Program-made: the position numbers and the translations under genes
The notes under the pieces: generated by a model
The model's input: the letters and a program-made list of their open reading frames with translations, nothing else
The model's database searches: none
What the model was told of the DNA's origin: nothing
Shown here: piece after piece, positions 35,287 to 47,663 of the stretch
Layout: the number at the start of each line of letters is the position of its first letter
Position numbering within the stretch: the stretch's first letter is position 1
Assembly (NCBI RefSeq): GCF_002304225.1
Contig: NZ_NSLB01000008.1
Coordinates: 62,001-126,000 of the forward strand
Direction: 5' to 3'
DNA from: Pseudomonas sp. HAR-UPW-AIA-41
Lineage (GTDB): Bacteria > Pseudomonadota > Gammaproteobacteria > Pseudomonadales > Pseudomonadaceae
Length of the DNA stretch: 64,000 bases

Positions 35287-36555
35287 ATGTCCGATCTGAA
35301 AAACGCCGCGCTTGAATACCACGCCAATCCTCGCCCCGGAAAGCTCAGCGTCGAACTGACCAAGCCGACGGCGACTGCCCGCGACCTGTCGCTGGCCTAC
35401 AGCCCTGGCGTGGCCGAGCCTGTGCGTGAGATCGCGCGTGATCCGGAACTGGCCTATCGCTACACCGGCAAAGGCAATCTGGTAGCGGTCATCTCCGACG
35501 GCACGGCCATTCTCGGTCTGGGTGATCTCGGCCCGCTGGCCTCCAAGCCGGTGATGGAAGGCAAGGGTGTACTGTTCAAGCGTTTTGCCGGTATCGACGT
35601 GTTCGACATCGAAGTCGACTCCGAAAGCCCGCAGGCGTTCATCGACACGGTCAAGCGTATCTCCATCACTTTCGGCGGCATCAACCTCGAGGACATCAAG
35701 GCACCCGAGTGCTTCGAGATCGAGCGTGCACTGATCGAGCAGTGCGACATTCCGGTGTTTCATGACGATCAGCACGGTACCGCCATCGTGACGGCGGCAG
35801 GCATGCTCAACGCGCTGGAAATCGCCGGCAAGACGCTGCCCGAAGCCAAGATTGTCTGCCTCGGCGCGGGTGCTGCCGCCATCTCCTGCATGAAGCTGCT
35901 GGTGAGCATGGGTGCCAAGGTCGAGAACATCTTCATGATCGACCGCAAGGGCGTGATTCACTCCAAGCGTGACGATCTCAATCAGTACAAGGCCGTGTTC
36001 GCGCTCGAGACCGACAAGCGCACTCTGTCCGAAGCGCTGGATGGCGCCGACGTATTCGTTGGTCTGTCGGGTGCCAACCTGCTCAGTGCCGATGATCTCA
36101 AGCGCATGGCTCGCGACCCGATCGTCTTTGCCTGCTCCAACCCTGATCCGGAGATCAAGCCGGAGCTGGCGCGCGAGGCGCGTCCGGATGTGATCATGGC
36201 GACCGGTCGTTCGGACTACCCGAACCAGGTCAACAACGTGCTGGGCTTCCCCTTCATCTTCCGTGGCGCGCTCGACGTGCGCGCCACGCGCATCAACGAA
36301 GAAATGAAGATCGCCGCTGCTCACGCGCTGCGCGAACTGGCCAAGCTGCCGGTGCCGCAGGAAGTCTGTGATGCCTATGGTGGCATCGCGCTGAGCTTCG
36401 GCCGCGAGTACATCATTCCGAAGCCGATGGATGCGCGTCTGATCACCGTGGTTTGCGATGCGGTGGCCAAGGCTGCAATCGACAGCGGCGTGGCGACCCT
36501 GCCGTATCCAAAGCACTATCCGCTGCAGTCTGTAAGCGATGTGTTCAGTGGCTGA
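35287..36555 (+). CDS. maeB: NADP-type malic enzyme (short form)
   Basis: The 422-residue oxidative decarboxylase converts malate to pyruvate with NAD(P)H production. The malic domain (AYSPGVAEPVREIA; SDGTAILGLGDLGPLASKPVMEGKGVLFK) and the NAD-binding Rossmann domain (VCLGAGAAAISCMKLL) are present. The C-terminal phosphotransacetylase-like domain of enterobacterial MaeB is absent, as usual in pseudomonads. The start at 35287 (MSDLKNAALEYH) is chosen over an upstream extension to 35212. It is monocistronic and followed by a strong shared terminator. Confidence 0.95.
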   Translation: MSDLKNAALEYHANPRPGKLSVELTKPTATARDLSLAYSPGVAEPVREIARDPELAYRYTGKGNLVAVISDGTAILGLGDLGPLASKPVMEGKGVLFKRFAGIDVFDIEVDSESPQAFIDTVKRISITFGGINLEDIKAPECFEIERALIEQCDIPVFHDDQHGTAIVTAAGMLNALEIAGKTLPEAKIVCLGAGAAAISCMKLLVSMGAKVENIFMIDRKGVIHSKRDDLNQYKAVFALETDKRTLSEALDGADVFVGLSGANLLSADDLKRMARDPIVFACSNPDPEIKPELAREARPDVIMATGRSDYPNQVNNVLGFPFIFRGALDVRATRINEEMKIAAAHALRELAKLPVPQEVCDAYGGIALSFGREYIIPKPMDARLITVVCDAVAKAAIDSGVATLPYPKHYPLQSVSDVFSG

Positions 36556-36565
36556 TTGAGCTTAG

Positions 36566-36603
36566 AAATAAAAAAGCCCCGCAGACGCGGGGCTTTTTTA
36601 TTT
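36566..36603. terminator. Bidirectional terminator between maeB and ponA
   Basis: AAATAAAAAAGCCCCGC, loop AGAC, GCGGGGCTTTTTTATTT: a perfect 17-bp inverted repeat with A- and T-runs on either side, serving both convergent genes. Confidence 0.95.
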
Positions 36604-36613
36604 CGGCCGGTGA

Positions 36614-39025
36614 TCAGAACAGATCCATTGGTGCGCTGCCGCTTTCGTCCTCAGGCAGGGGGCTGCCGGGAATGCTGCCGAAACCCTCCACCTCGCTGGT
36701 CGGCGGCGGTGTGTCTTCGCTTTTGAATACCTCAAAGTAAGCGTCACTGGCGCCTGGGGCAGCTGCACGACCACTTCGTGGGTCAATGCGCAGGCTGAGT
36801 ATGCCAGCGGGCTCGGGCTGAAGGTGCTCCGGCTTGTCCTTGAGGGCCACGCTCATGAAGCTCATCCAGATCGGCAAGGCAACCGTGCCGCCATATTCGG
36901 TGCGGCCGAGGCTCTCCGGTTGATCAAAGCCGGCCCACACAGTCGTGACATAGTCGGCGTTGTAGCCGGAGAACCAGCTGTCCTTGGACTCGTTGGTGGT
37001 GCCAGTTTTGCCGGCCAGGTCATTGCGCCCCATGGCTAATGCTCGGCGCCCTGTGCCGCGCCGAATAACATCCTGCAGCATGGAGGTCATGATGTACGTC
37101 GTGCGTTCATCAACAACCCGCTCTGCTGGTTTGATTTCGGTAGCTGTATTGCTCGCAGTCGCTAAGTCGCTCTGGTTTTCTGTGGAGGCGCTATCAGCGG
37201 ATGGCGCGCTGGCTGGATTAGCGCGAAACACCACGTTGCCAGTGCGATCAGTGATCTGCTCAATCAGGTAGGGCGAAACGCTGTAGCCGCCGTTGGCAAG
37301 AACGCTCCAGCCTGTAGCAATTTCCAATGGCGTGAGCGTTGCCGTGCCTAGGGCGAGTGAGAGATTGCGTGGCAGCTCGTCGCGTTTGAATCCAAAGCGG
37401 GTCGCATAGTTAAGCGCATAGTCGATGCCAATGGTTTGCAGCAGGCGAATCGACACTAGGTTGCGTGACTTGTACAGCGCTTCACGCAGGCGAATCGGCC
37501 CTAGGAAGGTGTTGTTGTCATTCTTCGGACGCCAGGCTTCTTCCATGCCTGCTTCCTGAAACACTATGGGAGCATCATTGACCAGGCTGGCTGCAGTGAA
37601 ACCATTGTCCAGTGCCGCTGCATAAATGAAGGGCTTGAAGCTGGAGCCGGGTTGGCGTTTGGCTTGGGCTGCACGGTTGTAGTTGCTCTGTTCGAAGGAG
37701 AAACCGCCTACCAAGGCTCGGATGGCCCCATTTTTAGGGTCGAGCGACACTAGGGCGCTCTGCGCCGCGGGAAGCTGACGGAAAGCCAGGCTACCCTCCG
37801 GCATGCGCTCGACGCGAATCAGGTCGCCAATGGTGGCAACGTTGCTCGGGTTTTGCGGGCGTGGGCCCAGGCTGTTGGTATTAAGGAAGGGGCGTGCCCA
37901 TTTCATGCTGTCCCAGCTGACGCTTTCTTCCTGCCCTGATCGGGTCAGTACCAGCAGTCCGCTTTTCTCCACCTGGGTGACGATTGCGGGTTCCAGCACG
38001 CCGAGTGTCTTCTGCTTGACGAGCTCCTGCTTCCAGCTCGGTATAGTCATGCCGGGAAAGCGAGCTTCGGGACCTCTATAGCCATGGCGTTGATCATATT
38101 CCATCAGACCGGACTGAACCGCCTGAGTGGCTGCTGTCTGCAGCTGGCTGGGCGTGGTGGTGATTACTGAGAAGCCTTCGGTGTAGGCTTCGCTGCCGTA
38201 GCGGCCAACCATTTCGGCGCGTGCCATCTCGGCAATATAAGGCGCTTGCAGTTCGGGAACTGTCACGTGTTGGACGACTTCGATCGGCTCAGCGAGTGCT
38301 GCCTGGTAACGAGCTTGGTCGATCTTGCCGAGCTTCAGCATGCGACCAAGAATCCAGTCGCGACGCTCTTTGCTCCGTTGAGGGTTTACCAGTGGGTTGA
38401 AGCGAGAAGGTGCTTTGGGCAAGCCGGCGATCATGGCTAGCTGGGCGAGGCTGAGCTGGTTGATGCTCTTTCCGTAGTACACCTGTGCTGCGGCTTCAAT
38501 GCCGTAGGCGCGGTTGCCCAGGTAGATCTTGTTGATGTAAAGCTCAAGGATTTCGTCTTTGCTCAGCTCGCGCTCGATTTGCAAGGCAAGCAGGATTTCG
38601 TTGATCTTGCGTGAAAAGCTACGCTCGCTGGTCAGAAAGAAATTCTTGGCGACCTGCATGGTGATGGTACTTCCGCCACTCTGGATCTGCCCGCTTTGCA
38701 AAATTTGCGTGGCAGCGCGCATCAGGCTGCTTGGGTCGACACCATAATGATTGGCGAAATTGTCGTCTTCAGCTGCCAGGATGGCATTGATGAAGTCGCT
38801 AGGGATTTGTTGGAAGCTGATGGGGGAGCGGCGCATTTCACCAAACTCGGCAATCAGCTTTCCGTCCTGGCTGTACACCCTGAGAGGAATCTGAAGTTTG
38901 ATCGTGCGCAGCGACTCGACGGATGGCAGGCCGGGGCTAAGATAAAGATAGGTGCCGCTCAAACTGAGTAGCAAGCCACAAAAAATGGCAACGCCGGACC
39001 ACCAGAAAAGCTTCAACAAGCGCAT
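36614..39025 (-). CDS. ponA: Penicillin-binding protein 1A
   Basis: The 803-residue bifunctional peptidoglycan synthase has an N-terminal membrane helix and a GT51 glycosyltransferase domain (about 50-230, with the EDDNFANHYGVD and STITMQVAKNFFL motifs). An OB-like insert and a transpeptidase domain follow. The transpeptidase shows the active Ser in PGSSFKPFIY, the SxN motif SRN and the KTG triad KTGTTNESKDSWF. TTG at 39028 is a track artefact; ATG at 39025 gives the family start MRLLKLFWWS. It is divergent from pilM across about 184 bp, the conserved arrangement in Pseudomonas. Confidence 0.97.
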   Translation of the reverse strand: MRLLKLFWWSGVAIFCGLLLSLSGTYLYLSPGLPSVESLRTIKLQIPLRVYSQDGKLIAEFGEMRRSPISFQQIPSDFINAILAAEDDNFANHYGVDPSSLMRAATQILQSGQIQSGGSTITMQVAKNFFLTSERSFSRKINEILLALQIERELSKDEILELYINKIYLGNRAYGIEAAAQVYYGKSINQLSLAQLAMIAGLPKAPSRFNPLVNPQRSKERRDWILGRMLKLGKIDQARYQAALAEPIEVVQHVTVPELQAPYIAEMARAEMVGRYGSEAYTEGFSVITTTPSQLQTAATQAVQSGLMEYDQRHGYRGPEARFPGMTIPSWKQELVKQKTLGVLEPAIVTQVEKSGLLVLTRSGQEESVSWDSMKWARPFLNTNSLGPRPQNPSNVATIGDLIRVERMPEGSLAFRQLPAAQSALVSLDPKNGAIRALVGGFSFEQSNYNRAAQAKRQPGSSFKPFIYAAALDNGFTAASLVNDAPIVFQEAGMEEAWRPKNDNNTFLGPIRLREALYKSRNLVSIRLLQTIGIDYALNYATRFGFKRDELPRNLSLALGTATLTPLEIATGWSVLANGGYSVSPYLIEQITDRTGNVVFRANPASAPSADSASTENQSDLATASNTATEIKPAERVVDERTTYIMTSMLQDVIRRGTGRRALAMGRNDLAGKTGTTNESKDSWFSGYNADYVTTVWAGFDQPESLGRTEYGGTVALPIWMSFMSVALKDKPEHLQPEPAGILSLRIDPRSGRAAAPGASDAYFEVFKSEDTPPPTSEVEGFGSIPGSPLPEDESGSAPMDLF

Positions 39026-39175
39026 CAAGGCTATTGGATTTCCAGTTAAAAGAATGAGTTATGAAAGGGGTGGGGCTGAAAGGGAAAGGCTGGTCACATT
39101 ATAAGCGTTTTTTTTCCTGGGTAGCCATTTGCGCTTCTGTCAAGACTGTTATTTAATGTGGAAAAACATAAATCG

Positions 39176-40270
<1,095 letters not shown>

Positions 40271-40271
<1 letters not shown>

Positions 40272-40855
40272 TGGCACGGATCAACCTCTTACCTTGGCGG
40301 GAGCAACTGCGCGAGGAGCGTAAACAGCGATTCCTTGTGGCTATGGTGGCTTTTATTGGCTTGGGTGCTGGCTTGGTTTTTCTTGCTGCACAGTATCTGA
40401 ATTCACAGATTGAAAATCAGATGGCGCGCAATGAGTTTGTGCGTAAGGAGATCGCTGTTCTGGATGCGCGCATCAAGGAAATCAGTGAGCTGAAAACCAA
40501 GAAAGAACAGCTGCTGGAACGGATGAAAATCATCCAGGACTTGCAGGGCAATCGACCTGTTATTGGGCGTGTATTTGATCAGTTGGTACGCACGCTGCCC
40601 GATGGTGTTTATTTCTCAAGTGTGAAAATGGCTGGGAAAGCCATCACCATTGCGGGGGCGGCTGAGTCGAATAATCGTGTCTCTAATTTGATGCGCAATC
40701 TGGATGCTTCTGAATGGCTGGAGGCGCCGAACCTGTCTGAGGTTAAGGCGGTGACCGCAGGGGCCGTAGATCAGGCAAATGTCTTTTTGCTGACGGTTCA
40801 GCAGACACAGCCTGCCGTCGAAGGTCAGTCTACTGACGGGGGGGCGAAGAAATGA
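40271..40855 (+). CDS. pilN: Type IV pilus assembly protein PilN
   Basis: The 194-residue bitopic inner-membrane protein carries the PilM-binding motif ARINLLPWREQLREERKQRF at its N terminus. A membrane helix follows (about 26-45), then a periplasmic coiled coil (about 46-100) and a small ferredoxin-like domain. It dimerises with PilO to form the alignment complex between motor and secretin. It overlaps pilM by one base and pilO by four. Confidence 0.96.
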
Positions 40856-41481
40856 GTTTTGCAGATTCTCTTGAGGCGCTGCGCAAGATTGATATTAATG
40901 ATCTGGATGTTAACAACTTAGGATCGTGGCCGGCTCCGGTAAAGTTTATAACCTGCATTATTCTCTTGGTTGCGGTGCTGGGTCTGGGGTACTACTTGCA
41001 TCTGAACGATTTGCAGCTGCAGCTCGATAACGAACGAGGACAAGAGGAAACATTAAAGCAACAATTTTCGACTAAGGCCTTTCAGGCAGCAAATCTTGAA
41101 GCCTACAAAGTGCAAATGGCTGAGATGGAGGAGTCATTCGGTGCTTTGTTGCGGCAATTGCCGAGTGATACTGAAGTGCCCGGTTTGCTTGAGGATATAA
41201 CTCGCACGGGGCTTGGTAGTGGCTTGGAGTTTTCTGAGATCAAGTTGCAGCCTGAGGTTGCTCAGCAGTTCTATATAGAGTTGCCTATAAAGATTTCTGT
41301 GGTCGGTAGTTATCACGATTTGGCTACCTTTGTCAGTGGGGTGGCCAGTCTTCCCCGTATTGTCACTCTGCATGATTTTGAGGTTCAGCCTGTGACTTCT
41401 GAGGCGGGAAGCTCGCGCCTGGCTATGTCAATCTTGGCTAGAACCTATCGTTATAACGATAAGGGGCTTGGGAATAAATGA
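40852..41481 (+). CDS. pilO: Type IV pilus assembly protein PilO
   Basis: The 209-residue bitopic protein has a short cytoplasmic tail, a membrane helix (VKFITCIILLVAVLGLGYYLHL), a periplasmic coiled coil (about 55-100) and a ferredoxin-like fold that pairs with PilN. The motif FSTKAFQAANLEAYKVQMAEMEESFGALLRQLPSDTEVPGLLEDI is typical of PilO. It overlaps both neighbours by four bases, so the complex is made in step. Confidence 0.96.
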   Translation: MSFADSLEALRKIDINDLDVNNLGSWPAPVKFITCIILLVAVLGLGYYLHLNDLQLQLDNERGQEETLKQQFSTKAFQAANLEAYKVQMAEMEESFGALLRQLPSDTEVPGLLEDITRTGLGSGLEFSEIKLQPEVAQQFYIELPIKISVVGSYHDLATFVSGVASLPRIVTLHDFEVQPVTSEAGSSRLAMSILARTYRYNDKGLGNK

Positions 41482-41999
41482 GGCTCTCATGGTTTTCACT
41501 CGTTTTTTTCGTCCTGCTGACCGGGTGTGACTCCGGCGGTGATTTCGCAGATCTTCAATCATTCATGGATGAGGTTAAGACGAAGCCGAAGGGGGCAATT
41601 GAGCCTCTGCCTAAGTTCCAAGCTTACGAGGCATTTACCTATAATGCGGCATCTCTTCGAAGCCCTTTTCAGCCTCCAATCAAGATTGATTTGATTCGGC
41701 GTGAAAAAGGCTCAAAGGAAATAAAGCCTGACGAGGCAAGAGTTAAGCAGTTCTTGGAAGGGTTCAATATAGAGACCTTTGAGATGGTCGGCACTCTCAA
41801 AAATGAGACAGGTGCTTTTGCCTTGGTTAAAGGTGCGGGTGGCGTGCATCGGGTACGTGCAGGGGACTATCTTGGGCGCAATCACGGAAGAATTATGACG
41901 ATCGATGAATCGAAAATCGAAGTCATGGAAATTGTCCCTGATGGCGAGGGTGGGTGGCTGGAACGCCCAAGAACTTTGCCGTTGAAGGAGCGCGCTTAA
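41478..41999 (+). CDS. pilP: Type IV pilus lipoprotein PilP
   Basis: A 173-residue inner-membrane lipoprotein with lipobox LLTGC. The N-terminal disordered stretch binds PilN/PilO, and the C-terminal beta domain (about 95-165, MVGTLKNETGAFALVKGAGGVHRVRAGDYLGRNHGRI) contacts the secretin PilQ. Length is normal. It overlaps pilO by four bases and its TAA directly abuts the pilQ ATG. Confidence 0.96.
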   Translation: MRLSWFSLVFFVLLTGCDSGGDFADLQSFMDEVKTKPKGAIEPLPKFQAYEAFTYNAASLRSPFQPPIKIDLIRREKGSKEIKPDEARVKQFLEGFNIETFEMVGTLKNETGAFALVKGAGGVHRVRAGDYLGRNHGRIMTIDESKIEVMEIVPDGEGGWLERPRTLPLKERA

Positions 42000-44147
42000 A
42001 TGACCAAGCCAGAAATTAAAAACAATTATTTGTCTGCCAAGTGGAATAAGTCCATGAACAGCTCACTGTCACGCTTCGGAGTTTCTCTTCTGGCCCTGTT
42101 GGTCAGTCCCGCTGTTCTTGCGACTACCTTGCAGGGGTTGGATGTCGCCTCGCTGCCCGGTGATCGAGTGGAGTTAAAGCTCACATTTGACGAACCGGTT
42201 GCGGCTCCGCGTGGATACACCATTGAGCAACCTGCTCGTATTGCGCTTGATTTGCCGGGCGTTGATAGTGCATTGGCGGCCAAGAATCGTGAGTTGGGGG
42301 TTGGTAATGCGCGAAGCGTCACTGTTGTTGAGGCCAAGGATCGTACGCGCTTAATCATCAATCTGACTAACTTGGCGCCCTACAGCACTCGTGTAGAAGG
42401 CAATAGCTTGTTCGTTATGGTTGGTGGTAGCCCATTAGTTGCGGCTGTACCCAAACCAGCGTCAAGCGCCTTAAACTCAGCGCCGACCTCCAAGTCTTAT
42501 GCGCCGGTCGGCCGGTCGATTAGTAATATTGACTTTCAGCGTGGAGAGCAGGGGGAGGGGAATGTTGTTATTCAGCTCTCTGATCCTTCTGTGAGTCCGG
42601 ACATCCAAGAGCAGGGTGGCAAGATTCGTCTGGACTTTGCAAAAACTCAGCTGCCAGAGTCGCTGCGTGTTCGCTTGGATGTTAAGGATTTCGCCACTCC
42701 TGTTCAGTTTGTAAATGCGAGTACTTCTGCAGATAAGGCCAGTGTGGTCATTGAGCCAAGTGGCTATTACGACTACCTCGCCTATCAGGCTGAGGATAAG
42801 TTGACTATCAGTGTCAAGCCGCTTAGCCAGGGGGATGTCGAGAAAAAGAAAGCTGAGCGATTCGCCTACTCTGGAGAGAAGCTTTCTCTTAACTTCCAGG
42901 ATATCGATGTTCGCTCCGTGCTCCAGTTGATTGCCGATTTTACCGATCTAAACTTGGTGGCGAGCGACACAGTTCAAGGCAATATCACTCTGCGCCTGCA
43001 GAATGTCCCGTGGGATCAGGCGCTTGATCTTGTTTTGAAAACTAAGGGACTGGATAAGCGCAAAGTTGGTAACGTGCTTTTGGTTGCGCCTGCTGACGAA
43101 ATTGCCGCTCGTGAGCGTCAAGAACTGGAGTCGCAGAAGCAGATTGCGGAGTTGGCCCCCCTCAAGCGTGAGCTTATTCAGGTCAACTACGCTAAAGCTG
43201 CCGATATCGCCAAGCTTTTTCAGTCGGTGACGAGTGCAGATGGAAGTTCTGAATCGGCTACGGCTGAGCGCGGTTCGGTTACTGTGGATGATCGTACGAA
43301 CAGCATCATTGCCTATCAAACCGAAGAGAAACTTGAAGAATTGCGGCGCATTGTGGCTCAGCTCGATATTCCAGTGCGTCAGGTAATGATTGAGGCGCGA
43401 ATTGTTGAGGCTAATGTCGGCTTCGATAAGGAGGTCGGTGTACGATGGGGGGGGACCTTCAATCGTGCTGGTGATCAGGGAAACTTTGTCGGCTATGGCA
43501 ATGATGATCGTGGCGATGAAAATGGGGATGAGGGTGCAGATTCCAATGGTAACTTCCCATTTGTTGACATGGGTTCTCTGAAACGCACCTCGGGTTTCGG
43601 TATTGGTTTCATTACTGATAACACCATTCTTGATCTAGAGCTGTCGGCAATGGAGAAAACCGGTAACGGTGAGGTTGTCTCTCAACCCAAAGTCATGACA
43701 TCGGATAAAGAAACGGCCAAGATTCTCAAGGGGCAGGAAGTTCCCTATCAGGAGGCCAGTTCCAGTGGTGCGACGACCACAGCTTTCAAGGAGGCGGCGC
43801 TGGCGCTGGAGGTTACTCCGCAGATCACTCCGGATAGCCGAATTATTATGGAGGTAAAGGTTACTAAAGATGCTCCTGACTTTAGTCGCTCGGTGAATGG
43901 TGTTCCGCCGATTGATAAGAATGAGGTAAATGCCAAGGTTCTGGTTTCGGATGGTGAAACGATTGTGATCGGCGGTGTGTTCACGAACAAACAGTCCAAG
44001 ACTGTTGATAAGGTTCCGTTCCTTGGCGACCTCCCTTATCTCGGGCGTCTGTTCAAGCGTGATGTGGTTGAGGATTCCAAGACCGAGCTCCTTGTCTTCC
44101 TGACACCGCGCATCATGAATAATCAGGCTATCGCGGTAACCCGCTGA
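42000..44147 (+). CDS. pilQ: Type IV pilus secretin PilQ
   Basis: The 715-residue outer-membrane secretin forms the exit channel for the pilus. Two AMIN domains (about 45-265) bind peptidoglycan. A secretin N0/N1 region follows ([29 protein letters not shown]), then the conserved secretin core ending [11 protein letters not shown] and [10 protein letters not shown]. The ATG at 42000 abuts the pilP stop and has GGAG nine bases upstream. The ATG at 42054 ([16 protein letters not shown]) starts directly at the signal peptide and matches the P. aeruginosa protein, so it is a realistic alternative. Confidence 0.95.
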   Translation: MTKPEIKNNYLSAKWNKSMNSSLSRFGVSLLALLVSPAVLATTLQGLDVASLPGDRVELKLTFDEPVAAPRGYTIEQPARIALDLPGVDSALAAKNRELGVGNARSVTVVEAKDRTRLIINLTNLAPYSTRVEGNSLFVMVGGSPLVAAVPKPASSALNSAPTSKSYAPVGRSISNIDFQRGEQGEGNVVIQLSDPSVSPDIQEQGGKIRLDFAKTQLPESLRVRLDVKDFATPVQFVNASTSADKASVVIEPSGYYDYLAYQAEDKLTISVKPLSQGDVEKKKAERFAYSGEKLSLNFQDIDVRSVLQLIADFTDLNLVASDTVQGNITLRLQNVPWDQALDLVLKTKGLDKRKVGNVLLVAPADEIAARERQELESQKQIAELAPLKRELIQVNYAKAADIAKLFQSVTSADGSSESATAERGSVTVDDRTNSIIAYQTEEKLEELRRIVAQLDIPVRQVMIEARIVEANVGFDKEVGVRWGGTFNRAGDQGNFVGYGNDDRGDENGDEGADSNGNFPFVDMGSLKRTSGFGIGFITDNTILDLELSAMEKTGNGEVVSQPKVMTSDKETAKILKGQEVPYQEASSSGATTTAFKEAALALEVTPQITPDSRIIMEVKVTKDAPDFSRSVNGVPPIDKNEVNAKVLVSDGETIVIGGVFTNKQSKTVDKVPFLGDLPYLGRLFKRDVVEDSKTELLVFLTPRIMNNQAIAVTR

Positions 44148-44151
44148 CCTC

Positions 44152-44670
44152 GTGAATAACATAGTTCTGATTGGCCCGATGGGTGCTGGCAAAAGCACCA
44201 TCGGGCGTCTTCTTTCTAAAGAGCTGCGTTTGCCGTTCAAGGACTCCGATAAGGAAATTGAACAGCGCACTGGCGCGGATATTCCCTGGATTTTCGATGT
44301 GGAGGGTGAGCAGGGCTTTCGTGAGCGTGAGCAGGCGGTTATTGCTGATCTGAGCGCGGGCGAGGCTCTGGTTCTGGCAACCGGTGGTGGTGCCGTATTG
44401 CGCGAGGTCAATCGGCGTAGCCTGCGTGATGGCGGTCGCGTCGTGTATCTGCATGCCTCTGTGGATCAGCAGATTGAGCGAACTGCCCGCGATCGCAATC
44501 GTCCGCTGCTGCAGCGTGATGATCCGGCAAAGGTTCTCCGTGAGCTGATGGCTATTCGCGATCCGCTTTATCGCGAAATCGCCGACATTATTATTGAAAC
44601 CGATGAGCGGCCGCCGCGCCTGGTGGTACAGGAAATCATCGAGCGGCTTCGCGCGCTTCCTCCCCGTTAA
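44152..44670 (+). CDS. aroK: Shikimate kinase
   Basis: The 172-residue P-loop kinase phosphorylates shikimate in the chorismate pathway. Walker A is GPMGAGKST (residues 8-16), the shikimate-binding Asp/Arg are in [12 protein letters not shown], and the GGG triplet is in ATGGGAVL. The lid Arg is in RDRNRPLL. The start is GTG, reading [11 protein letters not shown]. The gene lies four bases after pilQ, so the pilus operon continues into aroK-aroB, as in other pseudomonads. Confidence 0.96.
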   Translation: MNNIVLIGPMGAGKSTIGRLLSKELRLPFKDSDKEIEQRTGADIPWIFDVEGEQGFREREQAVIADLSAGEALVLATGGGAVLREVNRRSLRDGGRVVYLHASVDQQIERTARDRNRPLLQRDDPAKVLRELMAIRDPLYREIADIIIETDERPPRLVVQEIIERLRALPPR

Positions 44671-44722
44671 TGCCGGCTTCAAACTGGAGTATCCTATGCG
44701 GCTTCGTTTTCTAGGGGGCGTC

Positions 44723-45820
44723 ATGCGGACACTTCAGGTTGATCTTGGCGATCGCAGTTATCCCATTCATATCGGTTCAGGCCTTCTGGCGGCGCGTGAT
44801 TTGATCGCTCCGCATGTTGCAGGTCAGCAGGTTGCCATTGTGACCAATGAGACCGTGGCGCCTCTTTATCTGCAGCAGCTGATCAATGCGCTTGATGGAT
44901 TCTCGGTTTTGCCGATTGTTCTGCCCGATGGCGAGGAATTTAAAAACTGGGAAGTGCTGCAGCGCATATTTGATGCATTGCTTGAAGCCAGGCATGACCG
45001 TAAAACCACGCTCATAGCGCTTGGCGGTGGTGTGATTGGCGACATGACAGGTTTTGCTGCGGCCAGCTATCAGCGTGGGGTCGACTTTATTCAGATTCCT
45101 ACCACGCTTTTGTCTCAGGTCGATTCGTCGGTAGGCGGAAAGACCGGGATCAACCACCCGCTGGGCAAGAATATGATCGGGGCGTTCTATCAGCCCAAGG
45201 CGGTGATCATTGATATTGCCACGCTGAAAACTTTGCCGGAGCGTGAGTTGTCGGCAGGTTTGGCTGAAGTGATCAAGTATGGCTTGATCTGTGATGAGCC
45301 ATTTCTAGCCTGGCTAGAGCAGCATATGGCCGGACTGCTGGCGCTTGATGAGGCACTTCTGAGTGAGGCTATCGAGCGCTCCTGTGCCGCCAAGGCCCGG
45401 GTGGTGTCCGCTGATGAGCGCGAAGGTGGGGTGCGGGCGATTCTGAACCTCGGTCATACCTTTGGTCATGCCATCGAGACTCATCAGGGATATGGTGTCT
45501 GGCTGCATGGCGAGGCCGTATCGGCAGGGACTGTTATGGCGCTGGAAATGTCCTGCCAGCTCGGCAGCATCACGCAGGAACAGCGCGATCGTTCCGTTCG
45601 TCTGCTGCGCAGTGCCCGGCTGCCTATTGTTCCTCCTGAGGATATGACGCCTGCCGACTTTGCGCGGCATATGGCCGTTGACAAGAAAGTACTGAATGGC
45701 AAGTTGCGCCTGGTTCTGTTGTCTGCGCTGGGAGAAGCGGTCGTCACAGGCGACTTTCCGCGCGCCGTGCTCGACAGTGTTCTGGAAGCTGACTATTCGC
45801 GCATTGCCGCCCAAATCTAA
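44723..45820 (+). CDS. aroB: 3-dehydroquinate synthase
   Basis: The 365-residue NAD- and metal-dependent enzyme converts DAHP to 3-dehydroquinate, the step two before shikimate. The motifs [44 protein letters not shown] and the metal-binding His residues ([10 protein letters not shown]) are intact. The longer frame back to 44594 overlaps aroK and is rejected; the ATG at 44723 has AGGGGG five bases upstream and the family N terminus [15 protein letters not shown]. Confidence 0.97.
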   Translation: MRTLQVDLGDRSYPIHIGSGLLAARDLIAPHVAGQQVAIVTNETVAPLYLQQLINALDGFSVLPIVLPDGEEFKNWEVLQRIFDALLEARHDRKTTLIALGGGVIGDMTGFAAASYQRGVDFIQIPTTLLSQVDSSVGGKTGINHPLGKNMIGAFYQPKAVIIDIATLKTLPERELSAGLAEVIKYGLICDEPFLAWLEQHMAGLLALDEALLSEAIERSCAAKARVVSADEREGGVRAILNLGHTFGHAIETHQGYGVWLHGEAVSAGTVMALEMSCQLGSITQEQRDRSVRLLRSARLPIVPPEDMTPADFARHMAVDKKVLNGKLRLVLLSALGEAVVTGDFPRAVLDSVLEADYSRIAAQI

Positions 45821-45834
45821 GAGATTGCAGTCTG

Positions 45835-47457
<1,623 letters not shown>

Positions 47458-47459
47458 CA

Positions 47460-47494
47460 GCGACCCGCAAGCCATAGCATGGCTTGCGGGTCGC
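47460..47494. repeat. Perfect 16-bp inverted repeat with 3-base loop before gltB
   Basis: The left arm 47460-47475 begins GCGACCCGCAAGCCAT, the loop is AGC, and the right arm 47479-47494 is its exact reverse complement. It lies 2 bases after the stop of the DamX-like gene. There is no T-run, so it could be a strong but imperfect terminator or a REP-type palindromic element. Confidence 0.8.
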
Positions 47495-47542
47495 GTTGTT
47501 CCGGAAAAGCGACATTTGGTTTCTTTTTTGCGCGACGAAAAA

Positions 47543-47572
47543 TTGTAACGCACGCTGCGTGGTGTGTATTAT
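47543..47572 (+). promoter_or_regulatory. Sigma70-type promoter of gltBD
   Basis: TTGTAA (47543-47548) and TATTAT (47567-47572) spaced by 18 bases. The start would be near 47579, leaving an untranslated leader of about 85 bases before the gltB ATG at 47664. Confidence 0.7.
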
Positions 47573-47663
47573 GCCCTCCCTTTTGCCTGCGCAAAGCTGG
47601 CGCTTCGACCTGCGCGCTTGGTAAGTTTTTGAAATATTTGGAATTTTTCTGGTGGGAGTTCCT

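Noticed and set aside
42000..42053. Treating the first 18 codons of pilQ as certainly coding
   Set aside because: The ATG at 42054 begins directly at the signal peptide and matches the P. aeruginosa start; both starts remain possible, so neither is asserted as certain.
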